Assembly (NCBI GenBank): GCA_001953115.1 | Contig: LSSL01001564.1 | Coordinates: forward strand, 1 to 22,196 | Direction of reading: 5' to 3' | DNA: 22,196 bases | Source: Smittium mucronatum | Lineage: Eukaryota; Kickxellomycota; Harpellomycetes; Harpellales; Legeriomycetaceae | Shown: piece by piece, positions 8,780 to 18,158 of the stretch | Layout of the letters: the number at the start of each line of letters is the position of its first letter | How positions within the stretch are numbered: the first letter of the stretch is position 1 | Translations under genes and position numbers: made by a program | Notes under the pieces: generated by a model | Seen by the model: the letters and a program-made list of their open reading frames with translations, nothing else | Databases searched by the model: none | What the model was told of the DNA's origin: nothing

Positions 8780-11452
8780 CTTTTTCATTTTCAGTAAGAA
8801 AGTCGATCGAGAGTCTAAAGTCCTTTTTTTCCTTAATTTTTTCAGCGACTCTGGAGTGTTTCGAGTAAAATTTTAACTGCGAGTTATTATACATATTTGG
8901 ATGTGTATCGGATTTGACGTGTCTACCCATTTCATTAAAACTAATATTCTCTGGTTCTTGATCTATCCCATTGTTCTCAGAATAATTATTGGATATATTA
9001 ATTAAACCTGTTGAAGCGATTTCTTTAAAAGTAGGTAGACTGATTTCTAAATTTTGTGAATCTATTTGTGAGGTTATTTGATGTGAATCTTTAGGTTTAT
9101 TATGAATATCTTTATTTACTGCGCCTAAGAGAAGTTCATTCGATACAAAACTTTGATTCCTTTTATATCTATATTTATAAATTCCTTTAATATCTTTATG
9201 ATATCTATTTAAAATTTCATTTTCATATAGCAATCCTCCAGTATGATTCATATATTTGGGATCCAAAAAATCACCATCTTTTTGATTAATTGTATTCGGC
9301 TTACACCAATCAATTACAAATAAGCTTCTATATAAAGGGCTCAAGCTGTTAATAGAGCAGCATTTGAATTTTCGAGTAGATGTTTGAGGAAATAAAAACC
9401 AAGCATTGGTATCTAAGTGCGTAAGTTTATAATATTGACACTCAGGAAGCCCAAAAAATAGGGGTTTATTGATTGGAATGAACTTTAAATATATCTTTCG
9501 CCCATTTACCACATAATCCCTGTATATAAATGTAACCAAGGAATGTTCTGAATACCTTTCAAACTCTGACAATATTCCATCATAGGACACCTTGATACTA
9601 TGATAATCAGGATGGTCTTTAATATCTATGGCATTTAATAGAATATTTCCAGCGGTTGATAGAGCGTAAAAGACATCCAGATGACTATGAGATACAGAAA
9701 AATATTTATTTGACCAATTTATCAGCTTAAATATTTCAATCGAGGTGGAGATGCAAATACTTTTAGATGTTCTGATATCAGGCAAATATTTTTGACAAAT
9801 GTAACCGATATCTATTTGGGATCTGTACAGTAAAAGTTTTGCTAATTTGTAAATTAATCCGGAGAAGAAGAAGGTAAAATATTTATTTGACATTTGATTA
9901 CTATCCAAGATTTCTGACGGAAAAAAAGAGCCGCCGTTTAAAAATACTTTAAAAGTTGATTTATGTAACTTTTCGAATGCTTCAAGTCTTTGTCTCAAAT
10001 TATTGAACATGACTGAATCCGAGGTTTTGGACTTTGGCCTTAAAAATCTTCTGTTTACAAAATTTGAAACTAAATTTATTTCGATATAGGCCTTTATAAT
10101 AATCCAATACTCATCGTTGGGATCCCTAACGCCAGAATTTGCTTTTTTTGGTAGTTCTGGGAGTTGATTAAAAGCACCATGTTCAATTTTTGAATAAATA
10201 AAATCTTTGGATGGTAGGTTAACAAAAATGTTATCGTTTTTAATTGGATTTGGCACCCCTGAATTAAGACTGAGTGATACTTTTGATGAATATGTTAACC
10301 ACCAAACCCTTCTCTTGTATTCCTTCTCGACCCATTCTGAGTGGGTTAATATATGACTGGGTTTAATGTTATCTATCAGATGCATTCGAAGAATAAGGCT
10401 ATGTCTAAAAAAAAGAGGCAAAAATACAGATATAGTCTAGAAATTAGTTCAAACATTTAAAAAGAAAAACTGAAAAATTCAAAGTAGATCGATTACCTTA
10501 TTGCTAAGTCTGTTATAATTTTATCCAAGAGTTTTATAATTTAAAAAAAAATTTAGATTGTGAAAGCAATGAGTCAAAAAATTTTAAAGCAATATTTATA
10601 TATTTTTGGCTGAATAGCCGTACTTACCAATTAAATACAACGAATGGTTTAATTTTGAAAAACTAGCATACTGTACAGATAAAATTATGGAGGTGAATAT
10701 TTTATCGGTTGTAACTTCAGTTGGTGTCGATTTAAGCAACTCGAATGCCTTATCTGCATATGCAGAACCAACTAAATTCATACCACCTTTAAAGAACCGA
10801 GGACTGCGAATAAGCCTAGCACAGCATGAAAGTAGGGCGTACTTCATGTATTCGGGGATAGATTTATTTTCCAATTTGAAGAGGAATAAATCTCTACTTA
10901 ATGGAAAGGACAGGAACGATTTAACAAAAAATTCTTCCATTGCCATTGAAAATATATCATCTTCTATGTGAAGGTATCCTAGCTCAAGAAGAGATATCCC
11001 CTTAAGGGAATCTAAGAGCAAATCGGCTATATCATTCAGACATAAGTTTTAATTATTCAATTAGCGATAGTTTTTTGACGTTTGAATTTGGGCAATAAAT
11101 TCGTATATTCACATAGTAAAGCTCAAAAATCCAGTTTACCTGGCGTTCGAGGAATAGAGTGTAAGATTTTTAGAAATTTATTAATCCTGTGAAGCAATTT
11201 ATCTATTTTCATAGTTTCTCCGTCAGTGGGGATGGGGACTGCTTCTTTATAACAACACATCCTGTCCGATTTTTTGCAAACATTACAAATGGGACGAGTT
11301 CCTTCGCATTTAATTCTTTTTTTCCTACAAGAGTCACATGTATACAAGGAAAACCCGCGCCCCGTAGTTTTAAATTGAGCACTTTCGGTATATGCTGCAA
11401 TTTTTTCATCCGGGATTGTCTGTCTTGAACCTATATCATTTAAGTCATCCAT
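8775..11452 (-). CDS. Zn(II)2Cys6 fungal transcription factor, four exons
   Basis: Predicted exons are 11452-11140, 11026-10628, 10509-10497 and 10404-8775. Together they give 2355 nt, or 784 residues plus stop. Residues 39-66 hold the binuclear zinc cluster C-x2-C-x6-C-x6-C-x2-C-x6-C (CDSCRKKRIKCEGTRPICNV and following), with the basic RKKRIKC segment that contacts DNA. Residues 82-99 form a short leucine/isoleucine-rich helix suited to linking or dimerisation. Exon 2 to early exon 4 carries the fungal-specific transcription factor domain (middle homology region): SCCARLIRSPRFFKGG, the AIR helix, EKEYKRRVWW (RRVWW at 273-277) and SGVPNPIKNDNIFVNLPS. The C-terminal ~130 residues are Asn/Ser-rich and probably disordered. 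The length is normal for the family. The ATG follows a pyrimidine-rich leader. The gene is likely a nuclear, sequence-specific regulator; target genes are unknown. No frame disruption is visible once introns are removed. Confidence 0.9.
10405..10496 (-). other. intron 3 of the transcription factor gene (92 nt)
   Basis: The donor is AAG|GTAATC and the acceptor TTTTTTTTAG. A CTAAT branch-point candidate lies at 10447-10443, about 40 nt before the acceptor. It joins phase 2 to phase 2. An upstream TTCTAG would give the wrong phase and an in-frame break, which favours the T-rich acceptor. Confidence 0.75.
10497..10509 (-). other. 13-nt microexon of the transcription factor gene
   Basis: The sequence ACTTAGCAATAAG is flanked by AACAG on the acceptor side and GTAATC on the donor side. 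It enters in phase 1 and leaves in phase 2, exactly bridging exon 2 (phase 1, ending ATT G) to exon 4 (phase 2). It supplies D-L-A-I-R, which restores the AIR motif of the fungal-specific domain (consensus G-x-A-I-R-M-A...L-G-L-H; here D-L-A-I-R-H-S-L-I-L-R-M-H). Skipping it breaks the frame at the best donor. Confidence 0.7.
10510..10627 (-). other. intron 2 of the transcription factor gene (118 nt)
   Basis: It has a near-ideal donor GTAAGT and the acceptor ATAACAG. The branch point is unclear; TCTAAAT about 45 nt before the acceptor is a candidate. Reading through it meets a stop after YGYSAKNI. Confidence 0.75.
11027..11139 (-). other. intron 1 of the transcription factor gene (113 nt)
   Basis: The donor is CCAG|GTAAAC and the acceptor GATATAG. 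A CTAAT branch-point candidate lies at 11064-11060. It joins phase 1 to phase 1, producing PRTP-A-DLLLDS. In-frame stops occur inside the intron. Confidence 0.8.
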
Positions 11453-13747
11453 AATATAGATAAAAGAGAAGGCTAAAAAATTCTTTGCAAAGATAACTCT
11501 TGTGTGTTATAAAATTTCATATTGAGTTTAAAAAAATGAATATCAATCAATATACCAGAAAGGTATTTTCATATTTTCAAAAGAAACCAAACTAAAATGG
11601 TAGCGGTAAATATCTATAGTTATTAATATACTTGCGGTGCAAAAAAATTATGTGACAGAATTTTTACGCGTTTTACATTTGACAATTCAAAATTACTAGA
11701 AAAAAATCTTATTAGGAAAATTGGTCTTATTCGACACTCATTTGAAATATGTCATCGCTTATTCACAAAATTAAACCTTTGTCTATTTATCCTTACGCAT
11801 CACGGAATAATAATTCTTTCCTTAAATGTATAATGCATTTGTAAAAACATAGTACAGATTTTTCCCAGCAAATTTCCTTTTAAAAACAAGATTTTTATGG
11901 GGCTGAAAATATAAAAATACTATTTATTGGCAAATGAAAATATGTGGAGTTATCTCATAGAGAAATATTGGTTGGGATCATCTTTATAAATTTATAATAG
12001 ATACAAATTGACGCTTTGATACGTAACATCCCTATTTTGAAAACTTTGACTTTGAAAAAACTGATTAAAAAATAATTTATTTTCGATTTTTAGTCTGAAA
12101 ATGCATATAGAGACCACTAAAAAATCATCTCTTGAGTAAATTATGAGAGTTATTCGTAAAATAGTAATGGTAATAATAATAATAGCATTTCGGTGAATAT
12201 TGATTGTTTTTTTCCGATGATACCAAAAAAAAAATTCAATATACCTCTTTTTGATAAAATTGTGTTCCAATATCAGAAGTTTTTTGCAAATCGTTATTTC
12301 ATAAATACATAGCCATGACAGCTACTATTATTTTAGTCAATAATATTTACGGTAAGATAATTTGCCAATGTTTTTTTTCACATTCGATTTAAATAGATAC
12401 GGTACATTACATAAAACCCATTTCAACGATATGTAAATACACAGGTCCCTTCGGAGATTAATATTCTCCATTTCTGAAAACATTTTCTATTTTAAGATCC
12501 CTGTGTATAATTTAATAGGCATAAACTAACTAAGGCTATTTATTTAGCATTAAAAAACAAAAAACTCTGTAAAATGAATGATTTTTTTTCCGCCTTTGGC
12601 TCTTATAGAGTCACTATTTTCTCCTTATGTTATTTATAAATAATTGACATGTGGGAGTAATTACGCAACCATATTATCCATTAATGAATATATTTCCACT
12701 TTTTGATGTTCTAATGTGTAGTCTTTTAAATTCATAATCTTTTAAAGTGAAATATTTTAGATGTACTTGCAAAATTAATCATAATAATTCTTGGTATGAA
12801 ATTTTAATTATATTCTGTTAATTCCACTATTTGGATAAGATATTTGGATCTTTCATAATTCTGTAATCAATTCAAGTCTTTTTCAAGCAAAAAATTTAGT
12901 TAAACTATTTTGAACATCAATTTCAATTAAAAATTTTTGGTTTGCTAATTTTTATAAATGAGGTTTTTTTTCTACAAACCCAAGTATTGGCAATTAGTTT
13001 TACTTTGTCTAAACTAGTTATAACTTTAAATTTACAATGTCATTATTTTGGGAAAGAATTTGATAATTCGATCCTTAAAAGGCTAAATAGCTTTCTGGCC
13101 TTAAATTATAGCAAATTATCTCATGGCTATTGGTATGATTTTGAAAAATAAATAAAAAGTGTCATGACTTCATTTTTTCATTAATAATGTTAAAAAAATC
13201 ACAAATTTTATTTGCTAACATCATCCTAATTACGTAAAATAATAGGAAGGAAAAGTAAATGGAATGATAGTAAGTAACATTCATGGCGCCGTAGCAAATA
13301 GAAACACTAAAAAAACAATATCTAAAAATATGTAAAATGTGATAATAAGAAATTTATCCTACCCATTATCGAGCTTATACTCCCTTATAAATATCGGAAA
13401 ATCAGCTATTTTGCCAAGAAACTGAAAAAGATGAGCGATTAATGGAGATTACAAATCCAAACTATGAAATTTGCAATTGGTAATCGGTATGAAACTTGAA
13501 TATAACTAGTAAATAAGGAAAAAAGTATATAGACTATCTTGCTATTCGTGATTGCAATTTAAATATCCAGCCATTGGTTAATATATAGTAGATAAAGTCC
13601 CTATCCATTTAAGACATCAAATCATTGAACACGTTTTGAATTTTCAATTTTTTTTATTGCAGTCAGTATATAATTACAAGTTACAAAAGTTATTAATAAT
13701 TTTGTTATTTATATTGGTCGGTACTCCTAGACAACAAATTGTTAAAT
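11453..13747. other. AT-rich region upstream of the regulator gene
   Basis: This 2.3-kb stretch should contain the promoter. A pyrimidine-rich tract immediately precedes the ATG on the minus strand. No promoter element can be singled out against the AT background. A small inverted motif (AAATACACAGG at 12436-12446 and CCTGTGTATAATTT at 12501-12514) brackets ~55 bp. Open frames at 12270-11992 (minus) and 12942-13151 (plus, TTG start) contain no recognisable domain. I regard them as chance frames, though the second is somewhat protein-like near its end (SKLSHGYWYDFEK). Confidence 0.45.
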
Positions 13748-14028
13748 GATCTAATATATTGCAGATTCTTAGACTCACCAGAAGTTTTACTTATAAGAGT
13801 TTCTTATTTCCTTTTTAATAAAATTTTTAATTATTAATGTACATATTTTTATTTGATTAAAATCAGATTGTAGCAAATAGTAATTTAGAAAATTCTAAAT
13901 TAGGAAAGTTTTTTGCAATTTGTAAGCAATACATAGTTATTAAGCCAATATTGTACTGATGTAAAATCGGTTTATAAGACTTATTGGAAAAAAACGTACG
14001 GTCTTGAAAAGAATCTCCGATATATGAT
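13748..14028 (-). mobile_element. MITE family 1, right copy (281 bp), inverted
   Basis: This is the reverse complement of 8049-8333, with high identity along almost the whole length. Its imperfect inverted terminal repeat has ATATTGCAGATTCTT (to 13770) at one end and AAGAATCTCCGATATATGAT (14009-14028) at the other. Together the two copies bracket the transcription factor gene at 5.4 kb separation. No open frame. Confidence 0.65.
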
Positions 14029-14051
14029 AACTTTAGAGATTCTTTTCAAGA
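14002..14051. repeat. perfect 16-bp hairpin at the MITE end
   Basis: TCTTGAAAAGAATCTC (14002-14017) and GAGATTCTTTTCAAGA (14036-14051) are perfect inverted complements separated by 18 bp. The first arm is the terminus of the right MITE copy. The second repeats the same terminus in the opposite direction, so a second truncated MITE or a fold-back duplication abuts the first. Confidence 0.75.
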
Positions 14052-14261
14052 TCACTTTATTTTTACTGTGTAAAGGTTTATCTATAAAAAATTATACCAC
14101 CACGAAGCCAGTTAATTTACTAAAAATATACTATTTCTAATAAAATTTCTACATTTTTCCAATAGAAGATTTCTCTTTTAAATAAAACCCCTTATTACTC
14201 GATAAATTTATATCTATCTTAACTCCACATTTACAAATTAGGGAAGTAGTAAATTTTTAAA

Positions 14262-15411
14262 ATGGAAGTTTCCGCTCGCAATGGGAATTTTCCATATACT
14301 AGGAGAGGAATAAAGGTTCCATTCATGGTTGTTCTCACAAAAACTTTAAATCTCGGCAGATGGTTTTTCTATTATCTTGCTGTCAATCATGATGTTATTT
14401 TGTTTCCTAGTTTAGATAATACACAGCCAAATGGGATAAAAAAAATCAATTAGCAAATAGAGCTCTGTGAATCATGCCGAATCTTAGTAAATAGCATTTT
14501 TTAAGTTTTAAGTAAATAATGTGATAATACTCACAAGGATATAACACAGTCCATTCTTTTAAAAGTGTTACTCTTCCAATTTTTATATTATGATAATGTA
14601 TGAGCTTCCATTAGTTTTATCCAGCTCCATTTGGCCCAAAAATAATTAACAATGCCAAGTTTCCCCCAATTCACATTCCTCACAACTTATATATTCCAAT
14701 GTTCTTTTCTCATAACTATCTAATCTTAATTTGTAAAAACTAACCCCCCCCCCCCATTTTAGCAATTATTATTGTAGAATTTCTGCTAAATATGGATTTT
14801 GGGTGGAATTGCCTTGTAGTTTTCAATTAAAATACTTCAAGTGTTTATCTATAAGTTTTGGAAAAAATGAGATTGAGAGAAATAAGTATTGAAAAAATCG
14901 CAACAGGGCTAAATAAAAGTTGATGATGGACATATCGGAATAATGCCTTGATAACTAATATTGGGAGCTTCTCTTTGAAGCTAGACAGTTAATTAAGTTT
15001 TTCTCATCCTTATTTGAAATTTTTTTTAGTTTATAACTTATAAATCTATTGGGTGGTCTAAAATTGATGCTAAGAAAGTTTTAAGTTCACAACAAAATTT
15101 GAGTAGGTAGTAAATTTAATTTTTATTAATTATGTTCCTTGGTTACGCGAACTAGGATCCTAAATTAGTCATGAATGTGCGAAGCTGTTATCATATCTCC
15201 AATTAATCTACTGGGAGCTTTATTTACTATTTGACCTCGTTGGTAAAAAATATTGGGAATTTTAAATTAGTAAAATTCGATAAAATAAAGCATCTGTATT
15301 AGTATTATGATGTTGATCCTGAATCATTTTCAATAGAAACAGTAGAAGATGTGAATATATATGAATATTCCTGACATCATCCTTAAACAATAATTTGACC
15401 AATGTATTTAA
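14262..15411 (-). pseudogene. ABCC (MRP)-type ABC transporter relic, TMD1 to NBD1
   Basis: Five minus-strand segments fall in the order expected for an ABCC exporter. (1) 15411-15270 ends ALFYRILLI, like the IYxKxLxLS helix. (2) 15273-15168 reads YQRGQIVNKAPSRL then IGDMIT, matching the GxIVNLMSxDxxRLxDxI motif of TMD1. (3) 14988-14848 reads LPILVIKALFRYVHHQLL then AIFSILISLNL, like the last TMD1 helices (PxLVxxxxF...FxSLSLFN). (4) 14670-14605 reads NLALLIIFGPNGAG, and a one-base shift then gives KTN, a Walker A (GPNGAG at 14637-14620). (5) 14360-14264 holds LPRFKVF, then in another frame LYSSPSI, like the LPxGD...ALYSxPDI region. Stops, frameshifts and shortened spacing, including loss of the LSGGQ signature, show decay. 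Each match alone is weak; the order is the argument. Confidence 0.45.
14744..14755. repeat. C12 homopolymer
   Basis: Twelve consecutive C in otherwise AT-rich sequence, inside the ABCC relic. Confidence 0.9.
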
Positions 15412-15430
15412 TGAAAAAATAGTTCAATAT

Positions 15431-15451
15431 GTATAGAATCTCCGAGGTATC
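15431..15451. repeat. solo MITE family 1 terminus
   Basis: TAGAATCTCCGAGGTATC resembles the terminal AAGAATCTCCGATATATGAT of MITE family 1. No partner end or internal homology was found beside it. Confidence 0.25.
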
Positions 15452-15520
15452 AAACAATAAATATAAGTTTCACAGTTTCGCTAAAGTTTGGAAATAAATT
15501 GATCAGTTCCTACCCCTCTC

Positions 15521-16268
15521 TTTAGCCCTTTCAGGGGCCATCATACAAAAAATGGCATGTACAACGGAGGCTACAAACGTCCATAGAGCCAAAATTTGGT
15601 TCAGATTCTTTTATTAAAAATCCTAAAAAACGAAGTTATTTAGCATTATAAATGATTGTGTAATGTATTTTGAGAATATACAGCATCAGCAACCAATTAA
15701 AGAGGTAAATGAAAAAACTCCCTGCAGAAAAAGCAGCAATTTTTTGCAGTGGTATTGGGCCATAAATCTACAATTTTTGACCAATATCAGTAGCTATAAA
15801 TGAAGTTCTATAGCTTTGTTCAGTAAAAAAGATACCTCCTGTCCAGAAAAGGCCACTTTTTGCGAACTAATTATTGGGCTAAAAGGCGTCTATCTTATAC
15901 CAATATTTACGGTTTAAAATCAAATCCTATAGCCGAGGTCGAGAAAAAAGAAACTTCCTGTCCAAAAAGATCCATTATTTACGCAGTAATATTGATCAAT
16001 AATGCGGTTATTTTCAACCAATATTTTCTCATATAAACCTATATTTTTAACTTTGGTCAAGAAAAATGGCACTTCTCGTCAAAAAAGTGGCCATTTTATC
16101 ATACTAGAATGAGGTTTTGACAAGAAAAAATCCCATCCCATAATCTTTTACTTATAAATAACCATGGTTTTATTACATAATACACCAATTAGATAGGATA
16201 AAAAATTTATTTTCGCTGCCAAAATCGATTTTTTTTTATGCAGAAATTTGGCCCCTGAAAGGGTTAAA
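15521..16268. mobile_element. piggyBac-like non-autonomous element (748 bp)
   Basis: Near-perfect 20-bp inverted termini, TTTAGCCCTTTCAGGGGCCA at 15521-15540 and TGGCCCCTGAAAGGGTTAAA at 16249-16268, bound the element. The tips read CCCTTT next to TTAA on the right and TTAG (one change from TTAA) on the left. CCC-tipped termini in a TTAA target are the hallmark of the piggyBac superfamily. The interior has no transposase and consists largely of a degenerate ~118-bp tandem array. The superfamily assignment is inferred from termini only. Confidence 0.65.
15712..16135. repeat. degenerate ~118-bp tandem repeat inside the piggyBac-like element
   Basis: Units begin with an A-run followed by C/T-rich sequence and CTGTCCA/GAAAA-like text, at about 15712, 15825, 15944, 16062 and 16125. 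Spacing is about 113, 119, 118 and a shortened 63 bp. Shared internal landmarks are a variant of TATTGGGC and CCAATAT, then a pyrimidine-rich GTTCAG/GGTCGAG/GGTCAAG just before each A-run. The units are diverged, so the array is old. Confidence 0.55.
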
Positions 16269-16690
16269 ACGTCAAATGTATTTTCTAAATTTTTGCATAG
16301 CCCAATTTTCCACAAAAAATCTCAATTAACTTCAGAATGTGATTCAAAAAATAAACAACCCAGAATTGTTCTAGTTGAAATTTCATTTATTTTACTATGC
16401 ACAATAACGATGTCAATTGGAAAGGCTATATTCTCTCCTAATTTGTGTTTGCAATGCTTGCCACATGTTGCAGGCGTAATATTAATTTATTCCCTAAGCG
16501 TAGCAAATAGAGTCATTCATAATTTGCATCACACATTATCGATATTAATTTAAATTGAAAATATCGGTCACTAAGTGGCAAAAAAAAAAAGCTAGATTAA
16601 GCAATAAAGCATATTTAATCCGGTTGCAATATCGTCTACAATTTTGGATGTACTCCTTTGTTGCTGGTAGAACATTTCATGGCAGTAAGA
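16269..16690. other. ambiguous coding-like segment beside the piggyBac-like element
   Basis: The plus strand is open for 101 codons (16248-16553, starting in the terminal repeat with TTG). The minus strand is also open across about 16480-16330, reading TPATCGKHCKHKLGENIAFP, then IVHSKINEISTRTILGCLF. A nearby minus-strand piece reads LTAMKCSTSNKGVHPKL (about 16680-16630). The minus reading looks more protein-like, with spaced Cys/His residues, but I recognise neither product. It may be a relic of a real gene. Confidence 0.2.
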
Positions 16691-16693
16691 TAA

Positions 16694-16844
16694 TAAAAAT
16701 ACACTAATTTATTTTGAAATCGCTTAAATTTATTGAAAACATACTAAATTAACCAAATGCATACTAATTTTCCTAAACCAATACAATATTGATGTTACAC
16801 ATGGCTTAATTTTGCCGAGAATTTTACTAAAAATATACTAATTA
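16694..16844 (+). repeat. 155-bp repeat family, copy 1
   Basis: It contains recurrent ATACTAA(T/A) motifs, TTTTGAAATCGCTTAAATTT, and TTTTGCCGAGAATTTTACTA near the end. An inverted copy lies at 18159-18308, and a same-orientation copy, split by an insertion, at 18692-19010. The start (AAAAATACACTAATTT) and end (AAAAATATACTAATTA) resemble each other as direct repeats ~138 bp apart, so each copy may be one monomer plus part of the next of a former tandem repeat. No open frame. Confidence 0.7.
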
Positions 16845-17462
16845 TTCTTTTCACATTTCAAGCTATAAAATCGATTCTTATTTTGCTAGAATATTGAAAA
16901 TCTATAGAGGTTAAATTTTAAAAGCAGAAAAGATAGTTGTATTTAATAAAAATAAAAAAAGCAGCTATATATAATGTATATAAAAATAAACATAGCAGCC
17001 ATTGTTTTTGTGAATGTAAAGTTACAGACTCCTTACCCATTCACTATCATCATAGTTTTGAAAAATGTGCTAATTCAAAAATTTTAAAGTACAATTATAC
17101 ATGCAGAGCAGGGTGTAATTTATTAAATCTAATCTCGGAACATAAGTTTTAGAGCGAGCTAGATAAATCTCTTTAGGAGGTATTCGTGATTACTCCAAAC
17201 ACTTATAACCATAATAACATTAGTTACTAAATCATAAGCATTCACAAAAAATACGCTATACCAGTTCTGATTTATTATTTTGAAAGATTCAAAAACATTC
17301 CCCTTTCATTAAATATCATCAAACAATTTTTATTTCAGCTACTACAAACATTATTTAACAAAAAAAAGGTAAATTTGGGTAAATTTTTTTTTCATTGCTA
17401 GTGTATAAAATAATCTTTCAGTGGACAAAATATATGTAGTGTAATATTATTTGGTAAGACTT
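16845..17462. other. AT-rich spacer, no firm gene
   Basis: A 71-codon plus-strand frame (16937-17152, TTG start) contains several Cys/His residues (SSHCFCECK, YTCRAGC) but no recognisable zinc-binding spacing. It is treated as chance. Nothing else was seen. Confidence 0.4.
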
Positions 17463-17740
17463 GGAGGTGGGAATGAGTTGAGTTGAGAGAATCAAGAGGA
17501 GATAAGGATGGGAGATAAGGAATATGATAAAAAAACTAATTGTGGGGGAGTCTAAACATACTTTAAGTCAGCTACAAGCTGAAACCGCTGATCATAAATT
17601 TGTGCTGGAAATAGCCAAATTTCTGATTGGTTTCCACATGCCACGAACACTTGAGCTCCAGAGTTTAAGTTATTAAAAAGCCCCCTTGAACCAATGCCCC
17701 CGAAGTATGGAGCTGCTAGAGTGGCAGAGGGGAGTTGTAT
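17463..17740 (-). other. GC-richer island with an open minus-strand frame, possible gene relic
   Basis: A purine-rich block (17463-17522) is followed by a segment whose minus strand is open from about 17755 to a TAG at about 17550. It reads PSATLAAPYFGGIGSRGLF and later VACGNQSEIWLFPAQIYDQ. The plus strand across the distal part also reads sensibly (PLEPMPPKYGAARVAEG). Homologous sequence recurs at 20165-20289 and weakly at 22142-22186. Which strand once coded, if either, is unresolved. I recognise no family for the minus reading. The plus reading resembles the P(K/R)Y.G...AE start of retrotransposon gag proteins. Confidence 0.25.
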
Positions 17741-17830
17741 GAAAAAAAAATTGAAATTATTTTACTTTTTCTAATTTTTATAATTAATTTTTATAACTTT
17801 TTATTAACTTTAAAATAAATTTCCCGTAAA
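17691..17830 (+). repeat. inverted pair, arm 1 (about 140 bp)
   Basis: The reverse complement of 20165-20289 matches this segment. Shared landmarks are CCAATGCCC, TATGGAGCTGCTAGAG, GGCAGAGGGG, then TTTTTATAACTTTTTATTAA and TTTAAAATAA. The GC-rich half is best conserved; the A/T-run part varies in length. Confidence 0.7.
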
Positions 17831-18158
17831 TATATATATATGATAAAACCAATACAAATAGAGTATGGGAGTTCGAGAGTAAAAAAGTGTGAGAGGGGCA
17901 GGTAGGGCTAAGATTTTGTTGAGTTGAAAGGTTGAAGAATGATTGTTCGCTATATTTTGCTGTTCATTTGAACTATTACTTTTAATTTTATTTCCAAAAT
18001 TCATAAAATGAAATGCTTTCGACCGATTATTTACATAGTTTGATTATAAAATTGAATCCATCATTAGTGTTGTAGCATTTTATTTTTATTTTCAGTCCAA
18101 AAAATACATACGAAACGCAGGGATAATCAGTTTGTATCCAAATTATTATTCGTTCAAA
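17831..18158. other. AT-rich spacer with one doubtful minus-strand frame
   Basis: A 64-codon ATG frame at 18004-17810 on the minus strand reads MNFGNKIKSNSSNEQQNIAN and ends in a hydrophobic Tyr-rich segment. I tested it as a first exon for the minus-strand frame at 17755-17550, but no donor and acceptor pair matched in phase. It is unassigned. Confidence 0.3.

Noticed and set aside
10687..11428. Open frames on the plus strand at 10687-10971 and 11189-11428, and a shifted minus frame at 11409-11209
   Set aside because: They lie antisense to, or out of frame with, exons 1 and 2 of the transcription factor and carry no domain of their own.
11500..11520. TATA-like TTTTATAAC upstream of the regulator ATG on the minus strand
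   Set aside because: Such matches are expected everywhere in this AT-rich DNA, so it cannot be supported as a promoter element.
11992..12270. 92-codon minus-strand frame
   Set aside because: Ile- and Phe-dominated, with an ATA/ATT-rich run. No recognisable domain.
12942..13151. 69-codon plus-strand frame
   Set aside because: Starts at TTG rather than ATG and has no recognised motif. Its end is mildly protein-like, so it is only provisionally rejected.
17550..18004. Two-exon gene joining MNFGNKIKSN... (18004-17810) to the minus frame at 17755-17550
   Set aside because: No GT-AG pair in a matching phase was found, and the distal part lies in a repeated, inverted segment.
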